In this document: in pieces, positions 26,869 to 36,032 of the stretch | How positions within the stretch are numbered: the stretch's first letter is position 1 | Layout: each line of letters opens with the position of its first letter | From: Cyanobacteriota bacterium | Lineage (GTDB): Bacteria > Cyanobacteriota > Cyanobacteriia > Cyanobacteriales > Microcoleaceae | Reading direction: 5' to 3' | Assembly (NCBI GenBank): GCA_025362325.1 | Contig: JANYGO010000266.1 | Location: forward strand, 1-50,575 | Length of the DNA: 50,575 bases | Notes under the pieces: model-generated | Database searches by the model: none | What the model saw: the letters and a program-made list of their open reading frames with translations, nothing else | Told to the model about the DNA's origin: nothing | Program-made: the position numbers and the translations under genes

Positions 26869-27246
26869 TTAATTAATCACGGGAAATTGCTGTAATGGGA
26901 AATTGGGAAATGGTAATCGGGAAGGCAAACTTTCTCTAGTAGTATCTCCCGACTCCAGTAATTCTTTAATTAAATCAGGTGCCGCCGCTTCTCGGTAAGC
27001 CCCGCAATAATACATTGTCAAAACAGCTTTGTAAGCCCAGTGATTGGAAGGTACATCGGTAAAAGGATTGGGCAGAGTTTCAGCCTGATTTTGCACGCAA
27101 GCATTGAGAATTTGTTCTCGCGTTGGCTGCACTTGAACTAAAGAGTTATTTGGCTTTATTTGTGCAGGATTTTGTGCTAGTGCGGGAGATGAGCAACAGG
27201 CACTAACTAGCAGTACAATTGTGGAAACGATTCTGAGTTTAAGCAT
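26869..27246 (-). CDS. Secreted protein with SLH-like motif
   Basis: The 125-residue protein has a signal peptide (about 1-24, ending SPALA) with two Cys near the cleavage site, so it could be a lipoprotein (inference). FTDVPSNHWAYKAVLTMY (about 62-79) is the start of an S-layer homology unit; only one unit is present, whereas surface-anchored proteins usually have three. The tail is Pro- and Phe-rich. It runs opposite to the kinase gene and shares its upstream gap. Confidence 0.7.
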   Translation of the reverse strand: MLKLRIVSTIVLLVSACCSSPALAQNPAQIKPNNSLVQVQPTREQILNACVQNQAETLPNPFTDVPSNHWAYKAVLTMYYCGAYREAAAPDLIKELLESGDTTRESLPSRLPFPNFPLQQFPVIN

Positions 27247-27302
27247 CTAATTACTTTTTGTGCGACAATATATCCTAACTTCCACTGCATTCCCTGAAAA
27301 CT

Positions 27303-29261
27303 ATGCCGAGTTCTATTCTCCGCAATCGTTATCAAATTATCAAAGACTTGGGACAAGGCGCTTTTGGCGACACCTACCTTGCCAAAGATTTAGACTTACC
27401 CGGACAGCCCCAGTGCGTCGTCAAACATCTTAAACCAAAAGATCCCAATCCCGACCATTTACTAATTGCCAAAGGCTTGTTCGACAAAGAAGCCGAAACG
27501 CTGTATAAATTGGGTAAGCTACACGACCAAATCCCCAGCCTTTCCGCCCACTTTGAGGAAAATGGCGAATTTTATTTGGTGCAAGATTTTATCGAAGGAC
27601 ATGACCTTACGAAAGAACTGATTCTAGGTAAAAAATCAAGCGAATCCCATACTATTAAATTATTGCACGATATCTTAGAAGTTTTAGCCATTGTTCATCA
27701 GCAAAATGTGATTCATCGCGACTTGAAACCTGCTAATTTAATGCGCCGCGATGATGGTAAAATTATCTTGATTGATTTCGGGGCGGTCAAAGAAATTAGC
27801 ACAATGGTTGTTAATGCTCAAGGACAAACTAGCTTCACCGTTGGCATTGGTACTTCGGGTTATATGCCCAGCGAACAAGCGAAGGGCAAACCTAAACTGT
27901 GTAGCGATATTTATGCAGTGGGGATGATTGGGATTCAAGCATTGACTGGTCAACCTCCTCATACCTTACCAGAAGATCCGCAGACGGGAGAAGTTATTTG
28001 GCAAAATCAGGCACAAGTTAGCAATAATTTAGCGAATATTTTAGATAAAATGGTGCGCGATAATTTCAGTCAGCGCTATCAAGATGCAGGGGAAGCATTG
28101 CAAGCAATTTTATCTTTGTCGTCGCCTCTCCCACCGCCACCACCGCCACCGCCACCGACACCAACACCACCGCCGCCACCGACAAGGCGAGGTTTTTTAC
28201 AATTCGTCGGTTTGGCTGGATTAGGACTTATCGGTTTAGTTGTGTATCAAAGTTTGGGGAACAAATCGCCTCAAACTTCAACGAATGAGCCATCGTCACC
28301 GATATTACCCAACGACGATATACCATCTCAGTTGCCACCACCTCCAGAAACCCCACAACCAGAACCACCAGCACCAAAAACTCCATCGCCAAAAGTATCG
28401 TCAAATTCCCTAAAAACAGTTCAATTTGAAACGGTGACAGTGAATTCAAGGGGGGAAATCACCAAGCGCAGCCAAAGTCAAGCACAGGTTTTTACAGAAA
28501 CTATCGCCAAGGGCATAACTTTAGACATGATGGCAATTCCTGGCGGCAGTTTTGTCATGGGTTCCCCCAATACGGAAGCAGGACGATATAACGATGAAGG
28601 GCCGCAGCATAATGTTAATGTGGCCCCTTTTTTGATGGGAAAATATGAGGTGACTCAGGCTCAATGGCGCGCTGTGGCAGCTTTACTGAAAGTCAAGATT
28701 GACCTCAAGGTTTATCCTGATCCTTTTAATTTTAGAGGTAATTTCCCTGTTCAGCAAGCAAATTGGGATGATGCTATAGAATTCTGTGCAAGATTATCTC
28801 GACTTACTGGACGCAATTATAGACTGCCTAGTGAGGCCGAATGGGAATATGCTTGTCGTGCAGGAACCACTACACCTTTTTATTTTGGGGAGACAATTAC
28901 CCCGGATTTAGTTAATTATGACGGCAATTATCCCTATGGTTCTGCACCGAAGGGAACTTTTCGTGAAAAAACAACTGCTGTGGGTAGTTTTCCGCCTAAT
29001 AGCTTTGGACTTTATGATATGCACGGGAATGTCTGGGAATGGTGTCAAGATGTTAGGCACAATAATTATAACGGTGCGCCGACTGATGGTAGTGCTTGGG
29101 AAAGTGGTGGATATAGTGATTACCGGGTGCAGCGTGGCGGTTCCTGGAACTACGATGCGTTCGCTTGCCGTAGTGCCGATTGTCACTTCGGCTCGGCGGG
29201 CCTCGCGTCGGGGCCCAGGGGTTTTCGCGTGGCGGTTGCTTCGGTTTCTTCGTCGTCCTAG
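27303..29261 (+). CDS. Ser/Thr kinase fused to FGE-sulfatase domain, putative DGR target
   Basis: Residues 1-270 form a Hanks-type kinase: G-loop LGQGAFGD (16-23), Lys41 (VVKHL), catalytic HRDLKPAN (138-145), metal-binding DFG (158-160) and [12 protein letters not shown] in the activation segment. A Pro/Thr-rich linker follows, then one membrane helix (about 297-316). A second Pro-rich stretch leads into a formylglycine-generating-enzyme-like domain (about 415-650: [61 protein letters not shown]). It should signal across the membrane with the FGE-like domain outside. The last 40 codons are unusual: see the variable-region entry. No formylglycine substrate is nearby. Confidence 0.9.
   Translation: MPSSILRNRYQIIKDLGQGAFGDTYLAKDLDLPGQPQCVVKHLKPKDPNPDHLLIAKGLFDKEAETLYKLGKLHDQIPSLSAHFEENGEFYLVQDFIEGHDLTKELILGKKSSESHTIKLLHDILEVLAIVHQQNVIHRDLKPANLMRRDDGKIILIDFGAVKEISTMVVNAQGQTSFTVGIGTSGYMPSEQAKGKPKLCSDIYAVGMIGIQALTGQPPHTLPEDPQTGEVIWQNQAQVSNNLANILDKMVRDNFSQRYQDAGEALQAILSLSSPLPPPPPPPPPTPTPPPPPTRRGFLQFVGLAGLGLIGLVVYQSLGNKSPQTSTNEPSSPILPNDDIPSQLPPPPETPQPEPPAPKTPSPKVSSNSLKTVQFETVTVNSRGEITKRSQSQAQVFTETIAKGITLDMMAIPGGSFVMGSPNTEAGRYNDEGPQHNVNVAPFLMGKYEVTQAQWRAVAALLKVKIDLKVYPDPFNFRGNFPVQQANWDDAIEFCARLSRLTGRNYRLPSEAEWEYACRAGTTTPFYFGETITPDLVNYDGNYPYGSAPKGTFREKTTAVGSFPPNSFGLYDMHGNVWEWCQDVRHNNYNGAPTDGSAWESGGYSDYRVQRGGSWNYDAFACRSADCHFGSAGLASGPRGFRVAVASVSSSS
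29131..29258 (+). other. Putative DGR variable region at the 3' end of the kinase-FGE gene
   Basis: The conserved RGGSW...CRSA...GFRV frame of FGE/C-type-lectin-like DGR targets is intact, but the residues normally encoded by AAC/AAT in templates are not Asn. They read Y, D, A, F, A after SWN, then D, H, F, G after CRSA. Adenines are scarce: 4 in 29161-29220 and 1 in 29221-29260, against 15 in 29041-29100. Adenine replacement is the signature of mutagenic homing. The reverse transcriptase and template would be elsewhere. Confidence 0.55.
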
Positions 29262-29680
29262 TTTTCCCCGTGAGGACTCTTCTTTGCTCTTTTGCCCTTT
29301 TACTCTTTACTCTTTTCTCTTTTTCACTTTTTTCGTCGTCTCTGGCGACTCGATTTATTTTTTGGCACTCGTGGATGCACTCCCGACAAAGAAACCGGGT
29401 TTTTTACTTAATCTGTGGAGTACAGCGAAGGATATCGCAAAAAACCCGGTTTCTGGCCACCTGTGCGTAAGTCTTGTTTGGGAAAATCACTGTCATTGTG
29501 TCAATGCTTTCTGTATAGACAAGTCTGCTGAAATAGTCTGGTTTATTTACGGAGGAGTTGATGCTGATTTAGGATGGGTTCCAGCGTAGTAAACTATTTT
29601 TTTTTCAGATTCACCGCACAACAGATTATAATTAGAAATATTGATTTTTCTCACGAATAGTCGCATAGGAGATTTACAAA
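29262..29680. other. Intergenic after the kinase-FGE gene
   Basis: Downstream of the stop the plus strand is T-rich. An inverted pair of the AAACCGGGTTTTTT / AAAAAACCCGGTTTCT motif lies at about 29392-29454. No gene is recognised, and no A-rich near copy of the preceding 3' end is visible that could act as a DGR template. Confidence 0.55.
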
Positions 29681-30145
29681 ATGAATAACCTATTAGCAGA
29701 AACTTTTGCCACCGTCTCTCAACTACCCGAAGCAGAACAAAATGCCATAGCCTCCTTAATTTTAGACAAGATATCAGCACCAAGAGTCGCGCCTTTCCTC
29801 ATTTCCCAATCAGACATCGAAACCCTAGAAAAATCCTACATTTTCCGAGACAAGACAGAAGTCATTGACTTTATTAACAAATATCCGTTTTTACTTCCCG
29901 TTGTGCTAGAAGCACCCGTTCAGATTAGCAATTATTTTCCCGAACAAAGACTATTACTTCAAGTCCTCAATGACCCGGAAATTCCTAACTATGTTCATCT
30001 GGTTCTTTCAATCATCTTAACAGACCTCGCTCCCGAGGAAGCAATGGATAGAGAAGACGAATTGCGTAAAAATTGGTCTAGGGGATTATCCCACGAAATT
30101 CGGGAGCATTTTTATACGATTTTGGAATATACTGATGAGTTTTGA
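29681..30145 (+). CDS. Antitoxin-like partner of HEPN protein
   Basis: The 154-residue protein starts NNLLAETFATVSQLPEAEQN, a pattern shared with many cyanobacterial type II antitoxins. The remainder (about 50-154) is helical, includes FPEQRLLLQVLNDPEIPNYV, and is not a family I recognise. It overlaps the next gene by 11 bases, so both are translationally coupled. A GGAG motif lies before the ATG. By position and N-terminus it may neutralise the HEPN protein; this is inference. Confidence 0.65.
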   Translation: MNNLLAETFATVSQLPEAEQNAIASLILDKISAPRVAPFLISQSDIETLEKSYIFRDKTEVIDFINKYPFLLPVVLEAPVQISNYFPEQRLLLQVLNDPEIPNYVHLVLSIILTDLAPEEAMDREDELRKNWSRGLSHEIREHFYTILEYTDEF

Positions 30146-30512
30146 TTGGTCGCAATACCTAAATTTAGCAAAAGAACTTGCTGGTCAAGCAACTATTCCT
30201 GCTGAACAGGATGCGCGATTGAGGGATGCTATCAGTCGTTCCTATTATGCTGCTTTTATCTTAGCGCGGAACTATTTGCGAGATAAACCAGGTCATTCCT
30301 TGCCAAAAACAAGCGATATTCACCGCTATGTTTGGCAAGAATTTGATATTAATCCTGACTCAAGATATCAATTAATCGCGGATAATTTAGCAGTGTTGCG
30401 CCGATATCGAAATCAAGCAGACTATGACGATAATTTTCCCTTATTATCTGCGATTGCTACTATTGCGATCAAGCGTTCTCAAGAAATTATTTCTAACCTA
30501 AGTAATCTCTAA
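30135..30512 (+). CDS. HEPN domain protein
   Basis: The 125-residue helical protein has DARLRDAISRSYYAAFILAR (about 27-46) and RRYRNQADYDD (about 90-100), the two signature helices of the HEPN family. The R-N-x-A-D-Y motif corresponds to the active or nucleotide-contact region of HEPN toxins and of HEPN/MNT partners. Its overlapping upstream gene is not a nucleotidyltransferase, so the pair differs from HEPN/MNT systems. Some HEPN proteins are ribonucleases; activity here is not shown. Confidence 0.8.
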   Translation: MSFDWSQYLNLAKELAGQATIPAEQDARLRDAISRSYYAAFILARNYLRDKPGHSLPKTSDIHRYVWQEFDINPDSRYQLIADNLAVLRRYRNQADYDDNFPLLSAIATIAIKRSQEIISNLSNL

Positions 30513-30630
30513 ATATTAATTTAATCTGGTAATGCCTTTGCTAAAACAGCAGTAGTTGTAGGGTGTGTCGCCTGCGATAAATTCCTAACTAAATACCAAC
30601 AATCTCATCGCGACGCACCTGATAGATATA

Positions 30631-31458
30631 TTACAAACCTTTTGAATGTTCGGACATCTGCCGCATTCCCACAGCCAACACGCTCAAAAACAAAAGCCCG
30701 ATCGCCCCAGCCAACGGATTGCCGTTAACTCCAGTCACCCAATCGGGAACAGAGCCAGAATATCGGACTAACTCTCCGATGTTAATTATATAGTATCCCC
30801 AGACTAAACCTGCATGAAGCCCGATCGACAAACCCAATCGATTTTGACGGCTTCGCTTTGCCAAAACCAGTATCAAACCCAACAACAATAAGCCCGGAAA
30901 CTGAGGCCAAGTCCGCAGCATTCCCTCCACAGATTTGATAAAATGAGATAGGGCAAACACCAGACTATTCGCCCGCACAGACATCGGATAACTGTAATCC
31001 CGCTGCAACTCGTCCAGCAACCAACCACGGAATACCAACTCCTCCGCAAAACCCACTCCCAGGGCGCTTAATAGCCCTTCTGCCATGATTCGAGGCAAAT
31101 TATCAGAATTTTGCCATGCGACAAAGCCGAGCAGTCCTTGCACTAAAAATAGGGTGAAAGTGATCGAAATGCCGATCGCCAATCCGACTAAAAGTTCAAA
31201 ACCGTTTTGTCGCGTATTCACTAAACCGTAACTTTTGAGCAATTGCGTTTGTCCATAAACCTGTTTTCCCCAGCGAGGCACTAGGAAAAGAAACTCGGCA
31301 AACAACAATCCCATTGTCAGAATAGTTGCGAGGTTGCTATCTTTAACTAACAGATAAATTGGGGCGGCGACGGGCAGCCAGATTGCTGCTAAAATTAATA
31401 GGAAAATTATTACACGTAAGGGAAATGGATAAGTTGCTATTTGGCTGGGGTTAATCAT
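30631..31458 (-). CDS. CPBP family intramembrane metalloprotease
   Basis: From the ATG at 31458 the protein has 275 residues; a TTG 15 bases upstream is possible. It has several membrane helices and the CPBP/Abi motifs: EELVFRGWLLDEL with the tandem Glu (about 136-148), FALSHFIKS (motif 2 with His) and SIGLHAGLVWG (motif 3 with His). This family includes CAAX prenyl proteases and bacteriocin-immunity proteins. The substrate is unknown. It is single and faces away from the repeat-rich gap. Confidence 0.88.
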   Translation of the reverse strand: MINPSQIATYPFPLRVIIFLLILAAIWLPVAAPIYLLVKDSNLATILTMGLLFAEFLFLVPRWGKQVYGQTQLLKSYGLVNTRQNGFELLVGLAIGISITFTLFLVQGLLGFVAWQNSDNLPRIMAEGLLSALGVGFAEELVFRGWLLDELQRDYSYPMSVRANSLVFALSHFIKSVEGMLRTWPQFPGLLLLGLILVLAKRSRQNRLGLSIGLHAGLVWGYYIINIGELVRYSGSVPDWVTGVNGNPLAGAIGLLFLSVLAVGMRQMSEHSKGL

Positions 31459-31507
31459 TGGTTGTAAATTCAACAGATTTTACATGACATTTATAGCGAC
31501 ACAGATC

Positions 31508-31640
31508 GGCGGTTGAAACCGCATCTACACAAACGATGTCCGCCTTCACGGACTAAATAAAATAACCTAATTTCAACGACCTGGTTTGCTTCAACCGGCG
31601 TCGGCACGTGAAAGTTTGTGTAGACGCGGTTTCAACCGCC
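31508..31640. repeat. Inverted pair of the GGCGGTTGAAACCGC repeat
   Basis: GGCGGTTGAAACCGCATCTA and following CACAAAC (31508-31534) is mirrored by its complement with one change at 31614-31640, giving 27-bp inverted arms about 80 bases apart. Half copies of the stem motif lie between. This makes it look like a composite of two elements in head-to-head orientation, upstream of both the CPBP and the GTPase genes. Confidence 0.75.
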
Positions 31641-31767
31641 CAGTCTTCTCTACGCAGATTATTATAAACACGGCATTATCCCGTCCCCAATGTACAAAGC
31701 CCACAGAAAAAGCTAGAATAGCATCATATCGGTTAAAACTTTAAGTAAAGCAAAGCTATAACATCAG

Positions 31768-33240
31768 ATGACTGAAGTATCGGATTTTTCAAATGTCGAT
31801 CGCGAATTAGACGACACAATATTAAGCTTCGCAGACATTCAAGCAGAACTCAACCTGCGCCGCGCCAAAGATGCTCTGCGAGATATAGTAGAACATCTCG
31901 ACTTGACACCACAAGAGCGAACTGGACTGGAGCCGGAAATTGGCGGGTTGGAGACAATGCTCGACAAGCTAGAGCGCGCTTGCGTGCAAATCGCTGTGTT
32001 TGGGATGGTGGGAAGGGGGAAATCTTCGGTTTTGAATGCGCTACTGGGTCAAAATGTGTTTGAAACAGGCCCGACTCATGGGGTGACTCGCACCACAACT
32101 ATTGGCCAGTGGGATGTCGGAGATGGTATTGATGACGATTTACCCGATGGCTTACGCCCCGCTACGCTACGACTTTCGCCAGTTATTTACCGTTTGTCGC
32201 AAGTAGAATTAATCGATACTCCGGGAATAGATGAAGTTGACGGCGAAACTCGCGAACTTTTAGCCCGCCGCGTCGCTAAACAAGCAGATTTGATTTTATT
32301 TGTGGTGGCTGGCGACATTACGAAGGTGGAATATCAAGCACTTTCGCAATTGCGGGAAGCTGGAAAACCCATGTTATTAGTATTTAATAAAATTGATCAG
32401 TATCCCGATGCAGATAGACTGGCAATTTATCATAAAATTCGCGACGATCGCGTGAGAGAATTGTTATCTCCCGATGAAATTGTGATGGCGGCGGCTTCAC
32501 CTTTGACAGCGCGGGCGGTGCGCCGTCCCGACGGCAGTATGGGCGTGCAAATGACGCGCAGTTTGCCGCAAGTGCAGGATTTAAAATTAAAGATTTTGGA
32601 AATTTTAGACCGCGAAGGCAAATCTTTGGTCGCGCTGAATACGATGCTCTGTGCGGGAGATATTAACGAGCAGTTGGTGCAGCGAAAAATGGAAATTCGA
32701 GATGATGCTGCTAATCGCATTATCTGGAATGGGGTAATGACTAAAGCTGTGGCGATCGCCCTGAATCCAATTACTGTAATTGATATTCTCAGCGGTGCGG
32801 TAATTGATGTAGTTATGATATTAACACTCTCTAAAGTTTACGGCATTGCGATGACGGAAGCGGGCGCGGTGGAATTGCTGCAAAAAATTGCGATTAGTAT
32901 GGGGGGAATTACTGCGGGCGAATTGTTGGCTAATTTGGGTTTGAGTTCTTTGAAAGGATTGTTGGGTTTGGCGACGCCGGCGACGGGGGGTTTGGCTTTG
33001 GGGCCTTATTTGTCTGTGGCGGTGACTCAAGCTGCAATTGCGGGGGTTTCTTCCTACGGAATCGGTCAAGTTACTAAGGCTTATTTGGCTAATGGTGCTT
33101 CTTGGGGAGATGATGGGCCGAAGGCTGTTGTGAGCAAGATTTTGTCTTCTTTGGATGAGGATTCTATTTTGAATAGGATTAAGGATGAATTGCGGGCTAA
33201 GTTGGATTTGGGAAGTGTGGAAAAACAGCAATCTCATTGA
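31768..33240 (+). CDS. Dynamin-like GTPase, DUF697 type
   Basis: The 490-residue protein has a helical N-terminus (about 1-70), then a G domain: G1 GMVGRGKSS (79-87), switch I with THGVTRTTT, G3 LIDTPGIDE (about 150-158) and G4 FNKID (about 208-212). After it comes a hydrophobic C-terminal half with Gly-rich membrane-active helices (about 315-455), matching DUF697-type GTPases. These are membrane-associated and cyanobacteria carry several. The C-terminal amphipathic stretch suggests insertion into or contact with a membrane. It stands alone. Confidence 0.82.
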   Translation: MTEVSDFSNVDRELDDTILSFADIQAELNLRRAKDALRDIVEHLDLTPQERTGLEPEIGGLETMLDKLERACVQIAVFGMVGRGKSSVLNALLGQNVFETGPTHGVTRTTTIGQWDVGDGIDDDLPDGLRPATLRLSPVIYRLSQVELIDTPGIDEVDGETRELLARRVAKQADLILFVVAGDITKVEYQALSQLREAGKPMLLVFNKIDQYPDADRLAIYHKIRDDRVRELLSPDEIVMAAASPLTARAVRRPDGSMGVQMTRSLPQVQDLKLKILEILDREGKSLVALNTMLCAGDINEQLVQRKMEIRDDAANRIIWNGVMTKAVAIALNPITVIDILSGAVIDVVMILTLSKVYGIAMTEAGAVELLQKIAISMGGITAGELLANLGLSSLKGLLGLATPATGGLALGPYLSVAVTQAAIAGVSSYGIGQVTKAYLANGASWGDDGPKAVVSKILSSLDEDSILNRIKDELRAKLDLGSVEKQQSH

Positions 33241-33267
33241 TTTTTTGGGAAAGACATCAAAAAAGGT

Positions 33268-33307
33268 TTGTAGTGAGGACTTTAGTCCGCATCCATCCGA
33301 GGACTAA
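33268..33307 (+). repeat. GGACTTTAGTCC repeat copy
   Basis: GTTTGTAGTGAGGACTTTAG followed by CCGC and a reverse GGACTAAAT belongs to the dispersed GGACTAAAGTCC family (also 17655-17689 and 35748-35808). Confidence 0.7.
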
Positions 33308-33312
33308 ATTTT

Positions 33313-33435
33313 GAACTGGTTCCCAGGCTCTGCCAGGGAACCCATGCCCAGAGGCTCTGCCTCGCGAGCTTCGCTCAAAATTCGAGGCAGAGCCTCGCTG
33401 ATCTGCGTTACCGGGCAGAGCCTGGTAACGAGTAA
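33313..33435 (+). repeat. Three-hairpin structured repeat, copy A
   Basis: About 120 bp containing three stems: GGTTCCCAGG/CCAGGGAACC near the start, GAGGCTCTGCCTCG paired with CGAGGCAGAGCCTC in the middle, and CGTTACCGGG/CCTGGTAACG at the end. A second full copy lies at 40453-40577. In the third stem a C-G pair here is a T-A pair in the other copy, so pairing is kept by compensatory change. The rest of the 33241-33657 gap holds an AAACCGGGTTTCT copy (33469-33482) and no gene. Confidence 0.8.
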
Positions 33436-33657
33436 TAATCTGGGTTGGGTGGCGAAAGCTCTCGTCAGAAACCGGGTTTCTGGGACTGGTTGGTTTTCGA
33501 TAATCTGTTGATGGGCGGCGTCGGCTCAAGGGAAAAACCATGCGCTCTGGGGGTTCAGTAGAATTACAGACAAAAACCGGCTTAAAAGTTTGATTCTCGC
33601 GCTCCAGATTAAAAAAGATGTTAAGTTATGTGTAGATCCAGATATCAGGAAAATCTC

Positions 33658-34902
33658 ATGGGTAACGTCCAAGCAACTTTTAGGGCTACGGAGAAAGCTT
33701 TTCATATCGAGGGATATGAGAAGATTGACTTCAGCCTGCTATACGTGGATGGAGCCTTTGGACTTGAGAACTCTGAAATTGCAGAGAGCTACCGTCACTT
33801 TGGGCGCTGTTTAATGGTCGTAGACAAGACAGTCTACGGTTTGTACGGCCAGCAGATGCAGGCCTATTTCAAGCATCACGAGATTGACTTGACAGTCTTT
33901 CCGGTGACAATCAAAGAGACAGATAAGACATTACGGACTTTTGAGCGCATCGTTGATGCGTTTGCAGACTTTGGGTTGGTTCGTAAAGAGCCTGTTTTGG
34001 TAGTGGGCGGTGGTTTAACTACGGATGTGGCTGGCTTTGCCTGTTCCACCTACCGCCGTCGCACTAACTATATTCGAGTCCCCACAACGCTGATTGGGTT
34101 GATTGATGCGAGTGTCGCAATCAAAGTCGCCGTCAACCACGGTAAGTTAAAGAATCGTCTGGGTGCTTATCACGCTTCTCAAAAGGTGATTCTAGACTTC
34201 TCCTTCTTGAAAACGCTGCCTGTGGATCAGGTGCGTAACGGCATGGCAGAGTTGATCAAGATTGCTGTCGTCGCCAATAGCGAAATTTTTGAGTTGTTGG
34301 AAAAGCACGGCGAAGCACTTTTGCATACTCATTTCGGCTACTTGAATGGTACGCCTGAGCTGCGGGAAGTGGCTCACAAGGTTACGTATGATGCGATTAA
34401 CACTATGTTGGGGCTGGAAGTGCCTAACTTGCACGAGCTAGATCTCGATCGCGTGATCGCATACGGTCATACCTGGAGTCCTACTCTGGAATTAACGCCG
34501 GAGATTCCAATGTTCCACGGGCACGGTGTCAACATTGATATGGCCTTCTCGGCAACTATTGCTCAGCAGCGGGGCTATATTTCGATCCTCGATCGCGATC
34601 GCATTCTAGGATTAATGAGCCGCATCGGTTTGGCAATTGATAGCCCTCATTTGACCCCTGAATTGTTGTGGAAAGCCACAGAATCTATCAGTCGGACACG
34701 CGATGGTTTGGTGCGGGCAGCAGTTCCCAAGCCGATCGGAAGCTGTGTTTTCATGAACGATTTGACCAGAGATGAGTTGGATCGAATGCTAGCAATCCAC
34801 AAGGAAATATGTCGTAGCTATCCTCGCGGTGGAGATGGTGAAGATATGTATATATCGTTAGAGACGGCTAGCGCTGCGATCGCAGCAGGGGCAAAAGCGT
34901 GA
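33658..34902 (+). CDS. mysA: Demethyl-4-deoxygadusol synthase
   Basis: From ATG 33658 the protein has 414 residues, close to the 410 of characterised cyanobacterial MysA. AGGA lies 8 bases before it; an in-frame ATG at 33628 would add residues not seen in relatives. It is a sugar-phosphate cyclase of the dehydroquinate synthase-like fold: [48 protein letters not shown] and [11 protein letters not shown]. It cyclises sedoheptulose-7-phosphate to desmethyl-4-deoxygadusol with NAD and Zn. GTGA overlap with mysB indicates coupling. Confidence 0.96.
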   Translation: MGNVQATFRATEKAFHIEGYEKIDFSLLYVDGAFGLENSEIAESYRHFGRCLMVVDKTVYGLYGQQMQAYFKHHEIDLTVFPVTIKETDKTLRTFERIVDAFADFGLVRKEPVLVVGGGLTTDVAGFACSTYRRRTNYIRVPTTLIGLIDASVAIKVAVNHGKLKNRLGAYHASQKVILDFSFLKTLPVDQVRNGMAELIKIAVVANSEIFELLEKHGEALLHTHFGYLNGTPELREVAHKVTYDAINTMLGLEVPNLHELDLDRVIAYGHTWSPTLELTPEIPMFHGHGVNIDMAFSATIAQQRGYISILDRDRILGLMSRIGLAIDSPHLTPELLWKATESISRTRDGLVRAAVPKPIGSCVFMNDLTRDELDRMLAIHKEICRSYPRGGDGEDMYISLETASAAIAAGAKA

Positions 34903-35717
34903 CGGTAGCCCCTAGAGCTGTGACACCGCTAGGCATCCTGGCGGCACAACTTGAACATCTCAGACAGCAGATAGAAGCCTTAGATAGCGTTGCTCCAAAT
35001 CTCAAGTCACAATTGCGACAAGCAAGTGAGTTAGCAAGTGGGTTAGATCCTTACATCAATAGTTGTACAACGCCGGAGTCTCCGGCTTTGGCAGCCTTGG
35101 TTAAGCGCACCCAAGCAGAAAATTGGAGTCAGCGGTTTTCCGACAGCGAGACTGTACAGCAGTTAGAGCAAGAAATGCTCTCAGGACATCTCGAAGGTCA
35201 AACTCTCAAATTTTTTGTGCATTTAACTCAGGCTAAGCGAGTCTTAGAAGTCGGTATGTTTACCGGCTACTCTGCCCTCGCGATGGCCGAAGCTCTGCCA
35301 GATGATGGCGAAGTAGTTGCTTGTGAGGTAGATGCGTATGTTGCTGAGTTTGCTCAGCAATGTTTTAAAGAGTCTCCCGACGGCCACAAAATTTCGGTCA
35401 AGGTGGCACCGGCGCTGTTGACTCTCAAACAGTTAGCCGCCGAGAAAAGTGATGTGTTCGATTTGGTCTTTATTGATGCCGACAAGGCTGGATATGTTGA
35501 CTATTTGAACTTGTTGCTAGACACCAATCTGCTAGCACCTAACGCTTTGATTTGTGTAGACAATACCTTGATGCAGGGGCAGCCATACCTAACGGGTGAG
35601 GCTACTGCTAACGGGGCGGCGATCGCCAAATTCAACCAAGCAGTTGCAGACGATCCTCGGATAGAGCAGGTGCTGCTCCCGTTGAGAGATGGTCTGACGC
35701 TGATCCGCCGAGTTTAG
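34899..35717 (+). CDS. mysB: O-methyltransferase of mycosporine synthesis
   Basis: The 272-residue protein starts with GTG inside the mysA stop. It is a class I SAM-dependent O-methyltransferase: [17 protein letters not shown] is the SAM-binding loop (about 111-127), [12 protein letters not shown] holds the catalytic-metal Asp pair (about 191-202), and [11 protein letters not shown] follows. It methylates desmethyl-4-deoxygadusol to 4-deoxygadusol, the common core of mycosporines. It is the second gene of the cluster and is followed by 315 bases with inserted repeats. Confidence 0.96.
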   Translation: MTVAPRAVTPLGILAAQLEHLRQQIEALDSVAPNLKSQLRQASELASGLDPYINSCTTPESPALAALVKRTQAENWSQRFSDSETVQQLEQEMLSGHLEGQTLKFFVHLTQAKRVLEVGMFTGYSALAMAEALPDDGEVVACEVDAYVAEFAQQCFKESPDGHKISVKVAPALLTLKQLAAEKSDVFDLVFIDADKAGYVDYLNLLLDTNLLAPNALICVDNTLMQGQPYLTGEATANGAAIAKFNQAVADDPRIEQVLLPLRDGLTLIRRV

Positions 35718-36032
35718 GCGACATTCCTACACCAAACAATCAAATAGGTTTGTAGTGAGGACTTCAGTCCTTCTTGAATGCGGACTAAAGTCCTCACTAC
35801 AAACACTCTTACTGGCTCTCAATTTTTGAAACTATCTGCGTCGATATGTGTCGATCTGCCTTAAATCTGCGGTTTCGGGATCGATCGAAAATTTATGCAA
35901 TGAGCCTAGGTAATTAAGAGGACTAAAGTCCTCACTACAAACCAATTTTATTCGGGGTGTTCAGGAAAGCATGACGCAAAAAATATCGATCGCAGGGACG
36001 GGGCCTCAGCGTCAAATAATGGCAAGTAACGG
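35718..36032. repeat. Repeat-filled gap between mysB and mysC
   Basis: GTAGTGAGGACTTCAGTCC and, inverted, GGACTAAAGTCCTCACTAC (35748-35808) form a long stem of about 20 pairs. A further copy lies at about 35918-35942. This gap interrupts what is usually a tight operon. Termination or processing here would uncouple mysC and mysD expression from mysAB (inference). Confidence 0.7.

Noticed and set aside
28918-29589. Long alternative frame across the end of the kinase-FGE gene
   Set aside because: It is the shifted frame of the FGE domain, has no family features, and lacks a ribosome site; the kinase frame is clearly coding.
29262-30512. DGR reverse transcriptase, Avd or template repeat next to the putative variable region
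   Set aside because: No reverse transcriptase motif or A-rich copy was found here; the HEPN protein does not match Avd.
31456-31473. TTG start 15 bases upstream of the CPBP gene ATG
   Set aside because: No better ribosome site than the ATG at 31458; the added five residues have no support.
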